From contig NZ_LQOM01000016.1 in NCBI RefSeq assembly GCF_002101595.1, positions 62,001-126,000 on the forward strand: a stretch of DNA of 64,000 nucleotides, given 5' to 3'. The number at the start of each line of letters is the position of its first letter. The first letter of the stretch is position 1. The translations under genes were made by a program, and so were the position numbers. This DNA is from Mycobacterium celatum (GTDB lineage Bacteria > Actinomycetota > Actinomycetes > Mycobacteriales > Mycobacteriaceae). The notes under the pieces are model-generated. The model was not told the DNA's origin. It saw only the letters and a program-made list of their open reading frames with translations, and did no database searches. Shown piece after piece: positions 8,473-22,147 of the stretch.

Positions 8473-10055
8473 CTCACCAATTGCGCAGCCTGCTCGGCCA
8501 GATCGAGCAGTGGCTGCGGAACCACACCGAGCAAGATGGTGACCGCCGCGCACACCGCGATCGCCGCCTTGCTCCAGAAGCTCGGCATGACGACGTGCAG
8601 CTCCTCGACCGGCGGCTCGGTGAAGAACATCAGCACGATCACCCGCACATAGAAGTAGGCCGCCACACCACTGGCAATCACACCGATGATCACCAACGGC
8701 ACCGCTCCGCCCTGCGCCGCCGCCTTGAACACCGCGAACTTGCTGACGAACCCACTCGTCAACGGAATACCGGCGAACGCCAGTAGGAACATCGAAAACA
8801 GCAGGCCCACCACGGGATAACGCCGACCCAGGCCGCCCCACCGGGACATCGATGCGTTCTCATCGCCATTGGCACCGCGGACCAGTCCGACGACCGCGAA
8901 CGCACCGATCGTGCTGAAGCTGTAAGCCACCAGGTAGAACATCGTCGACGAGACACCGGCGGGAATGTCGGCGATCACGCCGGTGAGGATGAACCCGACG
9001 TGCGCCACCGACGAGTAGGCCAGCATCCGCTTGACGTCGTCCTGGTTGATCGCGGTGACGGTGCCGACCACCATGGTGAGGATCGAGATCGCCCACAACA
9101 CAGGGCGCCAGTGGTCATGCAGCGGCGGCAAAGCGACATAGACCACACGCAGCAGCGCGCCGAACGCCGCCACCTTGGTAGCCGCCGCCATGAACCCCGT
9201 AATGGGCGTCGGTGCGCCCTGATACACGTCCGGAATCCAGGAATGGAACGGAACCGCACCCACCTTGAACAGCAGGCCGACCGCCAACAGCGCCACGCCG
9301 ACCAGCGCAAGTGAGCCGTCGGGTTGCTTGGCCAGGGCATCGGCAATACCGGGAAGGTTCAGGGTGCCGGTCGCACCGTAGAGCAGCGCCACGCCGTAAA
9401 GGAAGAATGCCGACGAAAACGCGCCCAGCAGAAAGTATTTCAGCCCCGCCTCCTGCGACACCAGACGGCGATGCCGGGCCAGCCCGCAGAGCAGGTACAG
9501 CGGCAGCGACAGGACCTCCAGCGCCACGAACATCGTCAACAAGTCGTTGGCGGCCGGGAACACCAGCATGCCGCCGACGGCCAGCATGGTCAGTGGGAAG
9601 ACCTCGGTCTGGGTCGCCCCGGCCTGGGCCGCGTGCCGTTCGCCGACACTGTCGGGCACCGCCGACGCCTGCGGCGTGAACGAATCAAGCCCGGCCGCAA
9701 CGGCTGTGGCTGCACCGGGCCCGACGGGAACGCCCTCACCGCCACGTCGCTCCGCGATGAAGATGACAGCCATCACCGACACCAGGAGGATCGTGCCCTG
9801 TAGCAGCAGGGTCGGGCCGTCGATGGCCAGCGCCCGCAGCACGGCGGTCTCGCCCGACGGTGGGGTCCGGCGGGCCACCGCGATCACGGCGACGAATGCG
9901 GCCACCAGCCCGGCGAGCGCGAGCGTCACCTGGGCGCCGTAGCGGAATCGACGGGGCACGAACGCCTCGGCCAGCACGCCGGCCACCGCCACCCCGAACA
10001 CGATGAGCATCGGGGAAAGCAGGACGTATTCGACGCTGGGCGTGGGCATGCTCAT
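8469..10055 (-). CDS. nuoN: NADH-quinone oxidoreductase subunit N
   Basis: A 528-residue antiporter-like proton-pumping subunit in the membrane arm of respiratory complex I, with about 14 transmembrane helices. The conserved transmembrane Lys region is visible in LLFKVGAVPFHSWIPDVYQG, followed by APTPITGFMAAATKV; the helix-5 Glu region is in VALEVLSLPLYLLCGL. The length is close to that of mycobacterial NuoN. It starts with an ATGA overlap with nuoM and is followed by a coupled crotonase gene. A loop insertion near residues 100-140 (GGEGVPVGPGAATAVAAGLD) is Gly/Ala-rich and variable, as expected between helices. Confidence 0.97.
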   Translation of the reverse strand: MSMPTPSVEYVLLSPMLIVFGVAVAGVLAEAFVPRRFRYGAQVTLALAGLVAAFVAVIAVARRTPPSGETAVLRALAIDGPTLLLQGTILLVSVMAVIFIAERRGGEGVPVGPGAATAVAAGLDSFTPQASAVPDSVGERHAAQAGATQTEVFPLTMLAVGGMLVFPAANDLLTMFVALEVLSLPLYLLCGLARHRRLVSQEAGLKYFLLGAFSSAFFLYGVALLYGATGTLNLPGIADALAKQPDGSLALVGVALLAVGLLFKVGAVPFHSWIPDVYQGAPTPITGFMAAATKVAAFGALLRVVYVALPPLHDHWRPVLWAISILTMVVGTVTAINQDDVKRMLAYSSVAHVGFILTGVIADIPAGVSSTMFYLVAYSFSTIGAFAVVGLVRGANGDENASMSRWGGLGRRYPVVGLLFSMFLLAFAGIPLTSGFVSKFAVFKAAAQGGAVPLVIIGVIASGVAAYFYVRVIVLMFFTEPPVEELHVVMPSFWSKAAIAVCAAVTILLGVVPQPLLDLAEQAAQLVR

Positions 10056-11662
10056 CGGTGCGGTCCTTCCGCCGTCCCGGTCGGCACCCGCGGCGCGGGG
10101 TCATGCTGCCTGATGGTTGTCATGGTGTGGCCGACCGCCGGATTGATGATGTCCAGCACCGGTTTCGGATAGAAGCCGAGCAGCACCAGCAGCGCGATCA
10201 GCGGCGCGACGACGACGAGCTCGCGCGGGACCAGGTCACGGATCTTTTCGTTGCCCTCGTGCACGAGCCCGGTCATGACCCGCTGGTAGAGCCACAGCAT
10301 GTACACCGACGACAGCACCAGGGCGGTGGCGCCGAACGCCGCAGCCAGCCAGTAGCGGTTGAAAGTGCCGATCAGCACCAGGAATTCGCTGATGAACGGT
10401 GCTAAGCCGGGCAGCGACAGCGTCGCCAGCGCCGCTACCAGAAACGTCCCCGCCAGCACCGGGGCCACCTTCTGCACGCCGCCGAACGCGCTGATCGACC
10501 GGGTGCCGCGGCGGGAGACCAGGAAGCCAGCGATGAGGAACACCGCGGCGGTGGACAGGCCGTGGTTGACCATGTACAGCGTCGAGCCGCTCTGGCCCTG
10601 GCTGGTCATCACGAAGATGCCCAGAATGATGAAGCCGAAGTGCGAGATCGACGTGTAGGCGATCAGCCGCATGATATCGGTCTGGCCGATCGCCACGACC
10701 GCGCCGTAGACCACGCCGATGACCGACAGCACGACGATCAGCGGACGGAAATACGTTGAGGCGTCGGGGAACAACTGCAGGCAGTAGCGCAGCATGCCGA
10801 ACGTGCCGACCTTGTCCATCACCGCCATCATCAACACGGCGGTCGCCGGGGTGGACTCGACGGCGGCGTCGGGCAGCCAGCGGTGGAACGGCCACAGCGG
10901 CGCCTTGATCGCGAACGCGAACATGAAACCGAGGAACAGCGCCTTGAGCACCACGGGATCGACGCCCAGCGAACCCGATGACACGGCTGAGACGATCGAG
11001 CGGAAGTCAAACGTGCCCGAACCGTGCTGGGCGGTCACCACATACAGCCCGATCACGGCGGCCAGCATGATCAGCCCGCCGAACAGGTTGTACAGCAAGA
11101 ACTTCACCGCGGCCCGCGACCGGTGCGCGCCTTCGCCGAAACCGCCGATCATGAAGTACATCGGGATGAGCATGGCCTCGAAGAACACGTAGAACAGCAG
11201 CACGTCCAGCGACACCAGCGAGATCAGCACCATCGACTCGACGGTCAGCGTCAGCGCGACGTATCCGTGCGGTCCCCGGCTGCGGGAGCCACCTGACGAT
11301 CGCAAGCGCGGCGCAGCCGGGCGCAGCGGGTCGTCAGCATCTTCACCGTCGTTCCAGCCGGCCAGCATCAGCAGCGGCACCAATCCCGCGGTCAGCAGCA
11401 CCAGCACCACCGCGATGCCGTCCACGCCAAGCGTGTAGCCGGCGCCGAACGCCGGTATCCACGAGTGGGATTCGGTGAACTGGTAGGGGGCCCCGGTGGT
11501 GTCGAACCCGGCGGTGATCACAATCGACACGGCCAGCACACCGACGGCGACCGCCAGCCCGAACCATTTGGCGAATTGGCGCCAGCCGGGCGGCATGACG
11601 ATCACCAGCACGGCGCCGGCCAGCGGCAGCAGCCACAGCAGCGAAAGCCAGGGGACGCTCAC
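10052..11662 (-). CDS. nuoM: NADH-quinone oxidoreductase subunit M
   Basis: A 536-residue antiporter-like proton-pumping subunit of complex I with about 14 membrane helices. Key signatures are [18 protein letters not shown] (helix-5 Glu) and [17 protein letters not shown] (helix-7 Lys). A GTG start overlaps the nuoL stop by 4 bp; another GTG lies one codon upstream. A charged insert around residue 95 ([20 protein letters not shown]) lies in a loop. The stop overlaps nuoN. The longer open frame to 12034 lies inside nuoL and is not coding. Confidence 0.96.
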   Translation of the reverse strand: MSVPWLSLLWLLPLAGAVLVIVMPPGWRQFAKWFGLAVAVGVLAVSIVITAGFDTTGAPYQFTESHSWIPAFGAGYTLGVDGIAVVLVLLTAGLVPLLMLAGWNDGEDADDPLRPAAPRLRSSGGSRSRGPHGYVALTLTVESMVLISLVSLDVLLFYVFFEAMLIPMYFMIGGFGEGAHRSRAAVKFLLYNLFGGLIMLAAVIGLYVVTAQHGSGTFDFRSIVSAVSSGSLGVDPVVLKALFLGFMFAFAIKAPLWPFHRWLPDAAVESTPATAVLMMAVMDKVGTFGMLRYCLQLFPDASTYFRPLIVVLSVIGVVYGAVVAIGQTDIMRLIAYTSISHFGFIILGIFVMTSQGQSGSTLYMVNHGLSTAAVFLIAGFLVSRRGTRSISAFGGVQKVAPVLAGTFLVAALATLSLPGLAPFISEFLVLIGTFNRYWLAAAFGATALVLSSVYMLWLYQRVMTGLVHEGNEKIRDLVPRELVVVAPLIALLVLLGFYPKPVLDIINPAVGHTMTTIRQHDPAPRVPTGTAEGPHR

Positions 11663-13533
11663 CACAGTCGCACCGCCAGAATCGCCGCGGCGACCAGCGC
11701 CGCACCCACGAACATCGACAAGGCGTAAGAGCGGGCGAACCCGGTCTGCAGCCCGCGCAGTCGATCCGAGGTGCGGCTGACCAGCGCGGCCAATGCGTTG
11801 ACCGAGCCGTCCACGCCGCGGTTGTCGATCGCGACCATCGCGTCGGTCAGTTGCGCACCGGGGCGCATGAACACCTCCTCGTTGAAGGCGTCGCCGTAGA
11901 GATCTCGCCGTGCCGCGACGGTCAACACCGAACCGGCCGGCGCCGTCTCGGGCACCGGGTTCCGCCCGTACATCAGGTAGGCCACGACGACGCCGACGCC
12001 GACGACGGCGAGGACCACGACGCTGATCACCCACGCCGGGGTGGCGTGGGCGGCTTCATGGATGCCGACCACCGGTTCCAGCCAGTGCTGCAGGGTGCCG
12101 CCGATCGCCAACAGGCCGCCGGAGAACACCGAGCCGACCGCGAGCAGGATCATCGGCCAGATCATCACCCCCGGTGCCTCGTGCGGATGCGCCTCGGGCG
12201 CCCAACGCTTTTCGCCGAAGAATGTCATCAGCATCACCCGGGTCATGTAGAAGGCCGTGATTCCGGCACCAAGGACCGCCGCTGCGCCCAGGACGGCGCC
12301 GCGGATGCCGCCAGAGCCCAACGCGGCCTCGATGATGGCGTCCTTGGAGAAGAACCCGGCGAACGGAAACACCCCGATGATCGCCAGATAGCCCAACCCG
12401 AACGTGGCGAACGTGACTGGCAGCACAGTGCGCAGTGCGCCATAGCGGCGCATGTCCTGCTCGTCGTCCATCGCGTGGATCACCGCGCCGGACCCGAGGA
12501 ACAGGCCGGCCTTGAAGAACCCGTGGGTGAGCAGGTGCATGATCGCGAACGCGTAGCCGGCCGGGCCGAGGCCGGCGGCCAGCACCATGTAACCGATCTG
12601 GCTGATCGTCGAGGCCGCCAGGGCCCGCTTGATGTCGTCCTTGGCGCAGCCGATGATCGCCCCGAACAAAAGCGTCACCGCGCCGACGATCACCACCGCG
12701 AGTTGCGCATCGGGGGCTAGGTTGAACACCGGGTTGGATCGCACGATCAGGTACACACCGGCGGTCACCATCGTGGCAGCGTGGATCAGCGCCGACACCG
12801 GCGTGGGGCCCTCCATCGCGTCACCGAGCCACGCCTGCAGCGGAACCTGCGCCGATTTGGCGCAGGCGCCCAACAACATCAGTAGCCCCATCGCGGTCAG
12901 CACCCCGCGGCCGGCACCCGGCGCGGCGGCGAACACGCCGGCAAACGACAGCGTGCCGAAGTTGACGAACATCAAGAACATCGCCAGCGACAGCCCGACG
13001 TCGCCGACCCGGTTCATCACGAACGCCTTCTTGGCGGCGGTGGCCGCCGTCGGCCGCTGATACCAAAAGCCGATCAGCAGATACGACGCCAGACCGACGC
13101 CTTCCCAGCCGACATAGAGGCCCAGATAGTTGTCGGCGACCACCAGCAGCAGCATTGCCGCGAGAAACAGGTTGAGATAAGCGAAAAACCTTCGACGATC
13201 CGGGTCCTCGGCCATGTAGCCGATCGAGTAGATGTGGATCAACGAGCCCACGCCGGTGATCAGCAATACGAAACAGATTGAGAGCTGGTCGATCTGCACC
13301 CCGAAGTCGACCTGCAGCGCGCCGACCGGGACCCAACTGAACAGGTTCTGGTGAATAAGCCGATCCGTGCGGCCGACCATTTCGGAGAGCAGCACCAAGC
13401 CCACCGCGAAAGCGGCCAGCGCGGCGGCGCAGCCCAGCAGATGGCCCCAGCGGTCGGTGCGCCGACCGCCCAGCAGCAGAATCAACGCGCCGGCCGCCGG
13501 CAGAGCCACAAGCAGCCAGGTATATGCCGTCAT
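11659..13533 (-). CDS. nuoL: NADH-quinone oxidoreductase subunit L
   Basis: A 624-residue subunit, the largest antiporter-like proton channel of complex I, with the long C-terminal lateral helix typical of NuoL. Signatures are [20 protein letters not shown] (helix-5 Glu) and [19 protein letters not shown], then [19 protein letters not shown]. The start at 13533 ([15 protein letters not shown]) gives a clean first membrane helix and lies 4 bp after the nuoK stop. The open frame to 13587 would add an unlikely Arg/Ser-rich leader overlapping nuoK. Confidence 0.97.
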   Translation of the reverse strand: MTAYTWLLVALPAAGALILLLGGRRTDRWGHLLGCAAALAAFAVGLVLLSEMVGRTDRLIHQNLFSWVPVGALQVDFGVQIDQLSICFVLLITGVGSLIHIYSIGYMAEDPDRRRFFAYLNLFLAAMLLLVVADNYLGLYVGWEGVGLASYLLIGFWYQRPTAATAAKKAFVMNRVGDVGLSLAMFLMFVNFGTLSFAGVFAAAPGAGRGVLTAMGLLMLLGACAKSAQVPLQAWLGDAMEGPTPVSALIHAATMVTAGVYLIVRSNPVFNLAPDAQLAVVIVGAVTLLFGAIIGCAKDDIKRALAASTISQIGYMVLAAGLGPAGYAFAIMHLLTHGFFKAGLFLGSGAVIHAMDDEQDMRRYGALRTVLPVTFATFGLGYLAIIGVFPFAGFFSKDAIIEAALGSGGIRGAVLGAAAVLGAGITAFYMTRVMLMTFFGEKRWAPEAHPHEAPGVMIWPMILLAVGSVFSGGLLAIGGTLQHWLEPVVGIHEAAHATPAWVISVVVLAVVGVGVVVAYLMYGRNPVPETAPAGSVLTVAARRDLYGDAFNEEVFMRPGAQLTDAMVAIDNRGVDGSVNALAALVSRTSDRLRGLQTGFARSYALSMFVGAALVAAAILAVRLW

Positions 13534-13537
13534 GGTT

Positions 13538-13837
13538 TCAGCCCTTGAGGAGGTTGGCTTCGTCGACCGAAGCCGACCTGCGGGCACGGAAAATCGTCAT
13601 GATGATGGCCAGCCCGACAACGACTTCGCAGGCGGCGACCACCATCGTGAAGAACGCCACCATCTGCCCGTCGAGACTGCCATGCATCCGGGCGAAGGTG
13701 ACGAACGCCAGGTTGACGGCGTTGAGCATCAGCTCGACGCACATGAACATCACGATCGCGTTGCGCCGCAGGAGCACACCGGCCGCGCCGATGGTGAACA
13801 GCAGCGCCGAAAGATACAGGTAGTTGGAGGGATTCAT
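13538..13837 (-). CDS. nuoK: NADH-quinone oxidoreductase subunit K
   Basis: A 99-residue, three-helix membrane subunit of complex I, the usual size. Conserved buried Glu residues are present in [17 protein letters not shown] and [17 protein letters not shown], which link the quinone module to the antiporter subunits. The ATG overlaps the nuoJ stop by 4 bp, and nuoL follows after a 4-bp gap. Reading-frame quality, length and order leave little doubt. Confidence 0.97.
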   Translation of the reverse strand: MNPSNYLYLSALLFTIGAAGVLLRRNAIVMFMCVELMLNAVNLAFVTFARMHGSLDGQMVAFFTMVVAACEVVVGLAIIMTIFRARRSASVDEANLLKG

Positions 13838-14589
13838 CTCTCACCGTCCTGCTCGGAACCGTTGCCGACCGTCCGCTGCTGCAGAATTGGCGGCACCGAG
13901 AGTTTCGAGTACGACCCGTCGGGCAGCAGGGCAGCCATGTCGACCGCGTTGTGGCGGGCATACACGCCGGGACCCGGCAGCGGTGTCGGGTATCCGCCGC
14001 TGCGGAAGCGCTCGATCGACAACTCGCGCTGGGTCTTTCGGCGTTCGAACCGCTCGCGGTGGGCCAGCACCATCGCTCCGACGGCGGCGGTGATCAGCAG
14101 CGCGCTGGTGAGCTCGAACGCCCACAGGTAACGGGAGAAGATCAGCGCCGCCAGGCCCTCGACATTGCCGTGGGCGTTGGCCTGGGTCAGCCCGGCGAAC
14201 CCGCCGATGGCCACACCGCCGATGCCGACAATCAGCAGTATGCCGAATGCGATACCGGCCACCACGGCCGCAATCCGTTGTCCGCGTATCGTTTCCACCA
14301 GTGACTCCGCGGAATCCACCCCGATCAGCATCAGCACGAACAGGAACAGCATCATCACCGCGCCGGTGTAGACGACCACTTGGACCACACCCAAAAACAG
14401 CGCGTCCTGCGCCATGTAGAACACCGCGAGGATGATCATGGTCATCGCCAAAAACATTGCGGAGTACACCGCGTTGGTGGCCATCACGACCCCCAGCGCG
14501 CCGATCAGCGCCAGCGCGCCGAGTCCCCAGAACATCACCGCTTCACCGGTGGATGTCCGGATGATCCCGTCTGCCAGCAGCGTGGTCAT
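13834..14589 (-). CDS. nuoJ: NADH-quinone oxidoreductase subunit J
   Basis: A 251-residue membrane subunit with five predicted helices in the first 180 residues. They include the third-helix segment [20 protein letters not shown], whose bulge is implicated in coupling. A hydrophilic tail of about 70 residues follows ([20 protein letters not shown] onward), typical of actinobacterial NuoJ. The ATG overlaps the nuoI stop (ATGA). The same open frame continues upstream to 14952, but that stretch lies within nuoI and is not coding. Confidence 0.96.
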   Translation of the reverse strand: MTTLLADGIIRTSTGEAVMFWGLGALALIGALGVVMATNAVYSAMFLAMTMIILAVFYMAQDALFLGVVQVVVYTGAVMMLFLFVLMLIGVDSAESLVETIRGQRIAAVVAGIAFGILLIVGIGGVAIGGFAGLTQANAHGNVEGLAALIFSRYLWAFELTSALLITAAVGAMVLAHRERFERRKTQRELSIERFRSGGYPTPLPGPGVYARHNAVDMAALLPDGSYSKLSVPPILQQRTVGNGSEQDGER

Positions 14590-15113
14590 TGGCTGGCCTC
14601 GGCGGCGGGTTTGACATTGCCAAGGTAGTAGTCCGCGTCGGTGGTGCCAGGGGCCCGCGGGTGCGGCGGCGGCTGCATTCCCGGTTCCAGGGGCGCCAGC
14701 AGCCGGTCCTTTTCGTAGATCAGATCGGCGCGGTTGTCGTCGGCCATCTCGTAGTCGTTGGTCATCGTCAACGCCCGGGTCGGGCAGGCCTCGACGCACA
14801 AACCGCAGCCGATGCAGCGCAGGTAGTTGATCTGGTACACCCGGCCGTAGCGTTCGCCGGGGGAATACCGTTCCTCCTCGGTGTTGTCGGCGCCCTCGAC
14901 GTAGATGGCGTCCGCGGGGCAGGCCCAGGCGCACAACTCGCAGCCGATGCACTTCTCCAAACCGTCCGGATACCGGTTGAGCTGATGGCGACCGTGATAC
15001 CGCGGCGCCACCGGGCCCGGCTTCTCCGGATATTCCTCGGTGATCGGTCGTTTGAACATCGCGCCGAGCGTCACGCCGAATCCGGCGATGGACTCCAAGA
15101 ACTTAGCTGGCAC
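14586..15113 (-). CDS. nuoI: NADH-quinone oxidoreductase subunit I
   Basis: A 175-residue ferredoxin-like subunit carrying the two [4Fe-4S] clusters N6a and N6b that pass electrons toward NuoB. Both motifs are intact: [12 protein letters not shown] near residue 54 and [12 protein letters not shown] near residue 99. The N-terminal helix ([17 protein letters not shown]) would lie along the membrane. It overlaps nuoH by 11 bp and nuoJ by 4 bp. The C-terminal Pro-rich extension is shorter than I recall for the M. tuberculosis protein. Confidence 0.97.
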   Translation of the reverse strand: MPAKFLESIAGFGVTLGAMFKRPITEEYPEKPGPVAPRYHGRHQLNRYPDGLEKCIGCELCAWACPADAIYVEGADNTEEERYSPGERYGRVYQINYLRCIGCGLCVEACPTRALTMTNDYEMADDNRADLIYEKDRLLAPLEPGMQPPPHPRAPGTTDADYYLGNVKPAAEASQ

Positions 15114-16329
15114 GTGCGCCCTCCTTGGTCGGCGCCTTGTCCGGCAGCGGCGGCGTCGGGAATGCTGGTTCCCCGGCCGGTTCCGGCGCTTCCTCCGGAC
15201 GAGTTTCCAAGCCGGACAGCGGTCTTCGCAGATACAACAGCAGGCCGACGGCGGTGACGGCGCTGGCCACCACCAACACGGCCGTCCAGTGCTCGAGGCC
15301 GTTGTTGCGCAACGTGCGGATGACCGCCGCGATCATCACCCACAGCAGCGACACCGGGATCAGGGTCTTCCAGCCCAGCGCCATGAACTGGTCGTAGCGC
15401 AGCCGCGGCAGCGTTGCGCGCAGCCAGAAGTAGACGAACAAGAACGTCCACACTTTGGCCGTGAACCAGATCAACGGGAACCAGCCGCTGTTGGCGCCGG
15501 CCCACATGTTCAGCGGCCACGGCGCGTGCCATCCGCCGAAGAACAGGGTCGCGGCCAGCGCCGACACGGTGGTCATGTTGATGTACTCGGCCAGATAGAA
15601 CATCGCGAACGGCAGCGACGAGTACTCGGTGTGAAATCCGGCGACCAGTTCGCCCTCGGCCTCGGGCAAATCGAATGGGGCCCGGTTGGTTTCACCCACC
15701 ATCGACACCAGGTACACCAAAAACGAGGGCAGCAGCAAGAACACGAACCAGACGCGGTCCTGCGCGGCCACGATATGCGATGTGGACATCGTTCCGGCGT
15801 AGAGGAACACCGTCGCGAACGACAGGCCCATCGCGACTTCGTAGGAGATCACCTGCGCGGTGGAGCGCACACCGCCCAGCAGCGGGTAGGTGGAGCCCGA
15901 CGCCCAGCCGGCCAGCACAATGCCGTACACGCCGATCGACGACAGCGCCAGGATGAACAACACCGCGACAGGCAGATCGGTGAGTTGCAGCATCGTCCGA
16001 TGACCGAACACCGACACCTCTGGGCCGAACGGGATGAACGCGAAGGCGGTGATCGCCGGGATGGTCGAGATGATCGGAGCCAGCAGGTAGACCGGTCGGT
16101 CGACGCCGGCGGGCATGATGGCCTCTTTGAGTGCGAGCTTGATCCCGTCGGCCAGGCTCTGCAGATATCCGCGTGGGCCGACCCGGTTGGGTCCCCACCG
16201 CAACTGCATGCGGCCCAACAGCTTCCGTTCGGCCAGGATCGCCACCAGCACGGTCAGCACCAGGAACACGAAGACCGCGACCGCCTTGGCGGCGACCAGC
16301 CACCAGGTGTCGTGCCCGAAGCCGGTCAT
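15103..16329 (-). CDS. nuoH: NADH-quinone oxidoreductase subunit H
   Basis: A 408-residue, eight-helix membrane subunit forming the quinone-access chamber of complex I. The conserved loop [19 protein letters not shown] is near residue 34; [19 protein letters not shown] near 230 supplies the acidic residues of the E-channel. The ATG overlaps the nuoG stop (ATGA). A Pro/Glu-rich C-terminal tail ([20 protein letters not shown]) extends into the cytoplasm, as in other mycobacteria. Confidence 0.97.
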   Translation of the reverse strand: MTGFGHDTWWLVAAKAVAVFVFLVLTVLVAILAERKLLGRMQLRWGPNRVGPRGYLQSLADGIKLALKEAIMPAGVDRPVYLLAPIISTIPAITAFAFIPFGPEVSVFGHRTMLQLTDLPVAVLFILALSSIGVYGIVLAGWASGSTYPLLGGVRSTAQVISYEVAMGLSFATVFLYAGTMSTSHIVAAQDRVWFVFLLLPSFLVYLVSMVGETNRAPFDLPEAEGELVAGFHTEYSSLPFAMFYLAEYINMTTVSALAATLFFGGWHAPWPLNMWAGANSGWFPLIWFTAKVWTFLFVYFWLRATLPRLRYDQFMALGWKTLIPVSLLWVMIAAVIRTLRNNGLEHWTAVLVVASAVTAVGLLLYLRRPLSGLETRPEEAPEPAGEPAFPTPPLPDKAPTKEGARAS

Positions 16330-18722
16330 GAGCCCACCCCGATCTTCACGACGGCGCCCGGGCCGACACCCAACTGGCGGTGTACCGCCGAGCCCGGCGA
16401 GTTCAGCGGTAGCCACACCACATGGTCCGGCATGTCGGTGACCGCCAACGGCAACGTGATCGCCCCGCGCGCGGTGCTGACGGTGACCGGATCTCCCTCG
16501 GCCGCACCGATTTCGGCTGCGGTCTCGGCCGACAGCCGCACCACCGGGGCCCGCGCGGTGCCGGCCAGGTGCGGCTCGCCGTCCTGCATGCGGCCGGCGT
16601 CGAGCAGCATCCGCCAGCCGGTCAGCACCGCCTCGCCCGACCCCGGCCGCACCGGCTGTTCGGCGGCAAATGTCGGGCCTTCTCCGCGTTCGCCGTTCCA
16701 GGTGCCGAGTTGGCTGAGCTCTGCGCGGGCGGCCTCCACCGTCGGCAGACCGAGGTCGACGCCCATCTCGTCGGCCAGCGCGTCGAGCACCCGCAGATCC
16801 GGTGTGGCGCCTTGTTGCAGCGCGACGGGGAAGGCCCGGTAGCGGCCTTCCCAGTTGACATAGGTGCCCGCCTTTTCCGCCGCGGGCGCCACCGGGAACA
16901 CCACGTCGGCGCGTTCTGTGACCGCGCTGTGCCGCACCTCCAGGCTGACCACGAAACCCGCGGCGTCCAGCGCGGCCAGCGCCGCGTCCGGATCGGCGAG
17001 GTCACCGGGCTCCACGGCGCCGAGCAGCAAAGCGCCCAGCGTGCCGTCCGCGACCGCCGCCAGTATGCCGTCGGTGTCCCGCCCAGGCGCAGAAGGCAAT
17101 TCGGCGACGTGCCACGCCGTGCACACCTCCGCGCGCGCACCCTCGTCAGTCAGCGGGCGGCCGCCGGGCAGCAGCGCGCCCAGCGCACCGGCCTCCAAGG
17201 CGCCGCGTTCCCCGGCGCGGCGCGGCACCCACGCCAGCCGCGCGCCGGTGGTGTCGGCCAGCCGAGCCGCCGCCGACAGTCCACCCGGCACGCTGGCCAG
17301 CCGTTCGCCGACCATGATCACTGCGCCGGGCTTGCGCAGCAGCTCACCAACCTCGTCGCTCAGCGCGTCCAGCGCCGCCGCCTCGCCGCCTGGGACGGTT
17401 TTGAGCAGCGTGCCCTTCATCCGCTGCAGCCCGCGGCTGGCGAACGGCGCCACCGCGTAGACCGGCAGCCGGTGCTTGCGGGCGGCCTTGCGCAGCCGCA
17501 GGAACACGATCGGTGACTCGTCCTCCGGCTCGAACCCGACCAGCAGCACCACCGGGGCCGATTCCAGGTCGGAGTAGCTGACGCTGACCGGCCGTCCGGC
17601 GACCCGGGCCGCCAGGAACTCGGCCTCTTCGCTCGAGTGCGGCCGGGCCCGGAAGTCGATGTCGTTGGTGTCCAAGGCAATTCGCGCGAACTTGGCGTAG
17701 GCATAGGCGTCCTCCCAGGTCATCCGGCCACCGACCAGCACGCCCGCGCGAGCTTCGGACAGTCCGTTGACCGCCGCGGCAAGCGCCTCCGGCCATGAGG
17801 CGGGCACCAGCGCGCCGCCGGTGTCGCGGACCAGGGGAGTGGTGATCCGGTCCGGTTGCGTGGCGTAGGTGAACGCCCACCGGCCCTTGTCGCAGTTCCA
17901 CTCCTCGTTGACTTCCGGGTCGTCGCCGGCCAGCCGGCGCAGCACCTTGCCGCGGCGGTGGTCGGTGCGCTGTGCGCAGCCGGACGCGCAGTGCTCGCAC
18001 ACGCTCGGGCTCGACACTAAGTCGTAGGGCCGTGCCCTGAACCGGTAGGCGGTGCCGGTCAGCGCGCCCACTGGGCAGATCTGCACGGTGTTGCCCGAAA
18101 AGTAGGACTCGAACGGCTCGTTGGCGTAGATGCCGACCTGCTGCAGCGCGCCACGCTCGAGCATGTCGATGAACGGGTCGCCGGCGATCTGCTCGGAAAA
18201 GCGGGTGCAGCGGGCGCATAGGATGCAGCGTTCCCGGTCCAGCAATACCTGCGAGGAGATGTTGATCGGCTTGGCGAAGTGGCGCTTGGCGTCGGTGTAG
18301 CGAGAATCGGGCCGCCCGTTGGACATTGCCTGGTTCTGTAGCGGACATTCGCCGCCCTTGTCGCACATCGGGCAGTCCAGCGGATGGTTGATCAGCAGCA
18401 GTTCCATCACCCCGTGTTGCGCCTTGTCGGCGGCTTCGGAGGTGAACTGGGTGCGCACCACCATGTCGTCGGTCACCGCAATGGTGCACGACGCCATAGG
18501 TTTACGTTGGCCCTCGATCTCGACCAGGCATTGCCGGCAGGCCCCGACCGGGTCCAGCAGGGGGTGGTCGCAGAACCGCGGGATCTGGACGCCCATCAAT
18601 TCGGCGGCGCGAATCACCAACGTGCCCTTGGGGACACTGATCTCGGTGCCGTCGATGGTCAACGTCACCATCTCCGGCTCGGCGACGCCGCCGCCGGTTT
18701 GAGTGTCGGCTGCCTGAGTCAT
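16326..18722 (-). CDS. nuoG: NADH-quinone oxidoreductase subunit G
   Basis: A 798-residue iron-sulfur subunit of the peripheral arm. In order: a [2Fe-2S] ferredoxin domain ([20 protein letters not shown], cluster N1b), the [10 protein letters not shown] and [10 protein letters not shown] motifs (N4/N5 region), then CEHCASGC with WNCDKGRW (the additional N7 cluster), and a molybdopterin-oxidoreductase-like domain without the cofactor. The start at 18722 is chosen because GGGGAGGAG lies about 8 bp upstream; an ATG at 18779 overlapping nuoF has no comparable site. The length matches mycobacterial NuoG. Confidence 0.96.
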   Translation of the reverse strand: MTQAADTQTGGGVAEPEMVTLTIDGTEISVPKGTLVIRAAELMGVQIPRFCDHPLLDPVGACRQCLVEIEGQRKPMASCTIAVTDDMVVRTQFTSEAADKAQHGVMELLLINHPLDCPMCDKGGECPLQNQAMSNGRPDSRYTDAKRHFAKPINISSQVLLDRERCILCARCTRFSEQIAGDPFIDMLERGALQQVGIYANEPFESYFSGNTVQICPVGALTGTAYRFRARPYDLVSSPSVCEHCASGCAQRTDHRRGKVLRRLAGDDPEVNEEWNCDKGRWAFTYATQPDRITTPLVRDTGGALVPASWPEALAAAVNGLSEARAGVLVGGRMTWEDAYAYAKFARIALDTNDIDFRARPHSSEEAEFLAARVAGRPVSVSYSDLESAPVVLLVGFEPEDESPIVFLRLRKAARKHRLPVYAVAPFASRGLQRMKGTLLKTVPGGEAAALDALSDEVGELLRKPGAVIMVGERLASVPGGLSAAARLADTTGARLAWVPRRAGERGALEAGALGALLPGGRPLTDEGARAEVCTAWHVAELPSAPGRDTDGILAAVADGTLGALLLGAVEPGDLADPDAALAALDAAGFVVSLEVRHSAVTERADVVFPVAPAAEKAGTYVNWEGRYRAFPVALQQGATPDLRVLDALADEMGVDLGLPTVEAARAELSQLGTWNGERGEGPTFAAEQPVRPGSGEAVLTGWRMLLDAGRMQDGEPHLAGTARAPVVRLSAETAAEIGAAEGDPVTVSTARGAITLPLAVTDMPDHVVWLPLNSPGSAVHRQLGVGPGAVVKIGVGS

Positions 18723-18771
18723 TGGCGCCGCTCCTCCCCATCGCTTGCGCTCTGCATCGTCGCCGGCGCGG

Positions 18772-20093
<1,322 letters not shown>

Positions 20094-20097
<4 letters not shown>

Positions 20098-20849
20098 TCA
20101 CCGTCCCCGGTGGGGGGTGCCTGCATGTCGCGCTCCTGGGCGACGCGCAGACCGGCCAACGTGGCTGCGCCCGCGCCACCCTGACCGTCGTCGGGGCGCT
20201 GGTCGGGAAAGCCCGCCAGGATCCGCTCGGTCTGCCGGAACGGACACAGCTGCGCGCCGCGGGTCGGCCGCGGGGGCTCACCGGAGCGCAGCCCGTCGAC
20301 GAGTTCCCGTGCGGAAGCCGGGGTTTGGTTGTCGAAGAACTCCCAGTTGACCATCACCACGGGGGCGTAGTCGCAGGCGGCGTTGCATTCCACATGCTGC
20401 AGTGTGACTTTGCCGTCCTCGGTGGTCTGGTCATTGTCGATGCCGAGGTGTTCTTTGAGGGACTCGAAGATCGCGTCGCCGCCCATAACTGCGCACAGCG
20501 TGTTGGTGCAGACGCCCACGAGGTAGTCGCCGGTGGGTCCGCGGCGATACATCGTGTAGAAGCTCGCCACCGCCGCCACTTCGGCTCCGGTCAGTCCGAG
20601 CTGCTCGCCGCAGAACTCCAAACCCGCCGGCGTCAAATAGGAGTCTTCGGATTGCACCAGGTGCAGCAGCGGCAGCAACGCCGAGCGTCCATTGGGGTAG
20701 CGGCCGATGATCTCCTTGGCGTCAACCTCCAACCGCGCCTTGACGTCCGGCGGATACGACTCGGGGGCACCCTCCACCACGAACTGTCCGGGCTCCTCTG
20801 GCGGCGGACCGAGGTGGAGGAACACCGGCTCGCCTTGTGGCCCCGTCAC
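20094..20849 (-). CDS. nuoE: NADH-quinone oxidoreductase subunit E
   Basis: A 251-residue thioredoxin-fold subunit holding the [2Fe-2S] cluster N1a. Its four Cys ligands are visible in [13 protein letters not shown] and [17 protein letters not shown] start overlaps the nuoD stop (GTGA); the open frame beyond it, up to 21248, is inside nuoD and lacks domain content. A C-terminal tail of about 60 residues rich in Gly, Ala and Arg resembles the actinobacterial extension. Confidence 0.96.
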
Positions 20850-22147
20850 CGGTCGACCCCGCCCATGACCGGATCGAGGCTGGCGACCGCGGCGATCACG
20901 TCGGCGACCATGCCGCCTTCGCACATCGCGGCGACGGCCTGCAAGTTGGTGAACGACGGGTCCCGGTAGTGCACCCGGTACGGGCGGGTGCCGCCGTCGG
21001 ACACCATGTGCACACCCAGCTCGCCGCGTGGTGATTCGACCGCGACGTAGACCTGGCCGGCTGGAACTCGGATGCCCTCGGTGACCAGCTTGAAGTGGTG
21101 GATCAGCGCTTCCATCGAGCTGCCCATGATCTTGGCGATGTGCTCGGGCGAGTTGCCGAGCCCGTCGGGCCCGACCTTCAGGTCGGCGGGCCAGGCGATC
21201 TTGCGGTCCTCGACCCTGATCGGCCCGGGCTTGAGCTTGTCCAGACACTGCTCGACGATCTTCAGCGACTCTCTCATCTCCTTGACGCGAATCATGTAGC
21301 GCCCGTAGGCATCACAGCCGTCGTCGGTGATCACGTCGAATTCGTAGTTCTCGTAGCCGCAATACGGTTCGGCTCGCCGCAGATCGTGCGGCAACCCGGT
21401 CGAGCGCAGCACCGGGCCGGTGATGCCCAGCGCCATGCAGCCGGCGAGGTCGAGGTAGCCGATGCCCTGGGTGCGGGCCTTCCAGATGTAGTTCTCGTTG
21501 AGAAGGTTCTCCAGGTCGTTGAGCCGACGGCTCATCAGCTTCAGAAAGTCGGCGATCTCGCTCTCCGCGTTCGGCGGCAGGTCCTGCGCCAGACCTCCGG
21601 GGCGAATGTAGTTGTGGTTCATCCGCAAACCGGTGATCGACTCGAACAGGTTGAGCACCAGTTCGCGTTCCCGGAAGCCGAGGAACATCGCGGTCATCGC
21701 GCCCAGCTCCATGCCGCCGGTCGCCAACGCCACCAGGTGCGACGAAACCCGGTTGAGTTCCATCATCATCACCCGGATGACGTTGACCCGCTCCGGGATC
21801 TGATCGGTGATGCCGAGCAGCTTCTCCACGCCGAGGCAGAACGCGGTTTCGTTGAAAAACGGTGACAGGTAATCCATTCGGGTCACGAACGTGACGCCTT
21901 GGGTCCAGTACCGGTATTCGAGGTTCTTCTCGATTCCGGTGTGCAGGTAGCCGATTCCGCAGCGGGCCTGGGTGACCGTCTCGCCTTCGATCTCCAGGAT
22001 GAGCCGCAGCACGCCGTGGGTGGACGGATGCTGCGGGCCCATGTTGACGACGATGCGATCCCCGGGATCTGCATCGCGAGCGGCCTGGACCACCTGTTCC
22101 CAGTCGTCGCCGCCGGCCATCAATACCGTTTCGCCTGCTTCGCTCAT
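20846..22147 (-). CDS. nuoD: NADH-quinone oxidoreductase subunit D
   Basis: A 433-residue 49-kDa-type subunit that, with NuoB and NuoH, forms the quinone-binding pocket. [17 protein letters not shown] near residue 40 contains the conserved quinone-site His, and [20 protein letters not shown] and the [12 protein letters not shown] region near 375 are typical. It shares one base with the nuoC stop and overlaps nuoE by 4 bp. The length is normal for the family. Confidence 0.98.
   Translation of the reverse strand: MSEAGETVLMAGGDDWEQVVQAARDADPGDRIVVNMGPQHPSTHGVLRLILEIEGETVTQARCGIGYLHTGIEKNLEYRYWTQGVTFVTRMDYLSPFFNETAFCLGVEKLLGITDQIPERVNVIRVMMMELNRVSSHLVALATGGMELGAMTAMFLGFRERELVLNLFESITGLRMNHNYIRPGGLAQDLPPNAESEIADFLKLMSRRLNDLENLLNENYIWKARTQGIGYLDLAGCMALGITGPVLRSTGLPHDLRRAEPYCGYENYEFDVITDDGCDAYGRYMIRVKEMRESLKIVEQCLDKLKPGPIRVEDRKIAWPADLKVGPDGLGNSPEHIAKIMGSSMEALIHHFKLVTEGIRVPAGQVYVAVESPRGELGVHMVSDGGTRPYRVHYRDPSFTNLQAVAAMCEGGMVADVIAAVASLDPVMGGVDR

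Noticed and set aside
15040..16842. Plus-strand open frame of 600 codons across nuoH and nuoG
   Set aside because: Antisense to two conserved complex I genes, with Arg/Gln/His-rich low-complexity translation typical of high-GC shadows.
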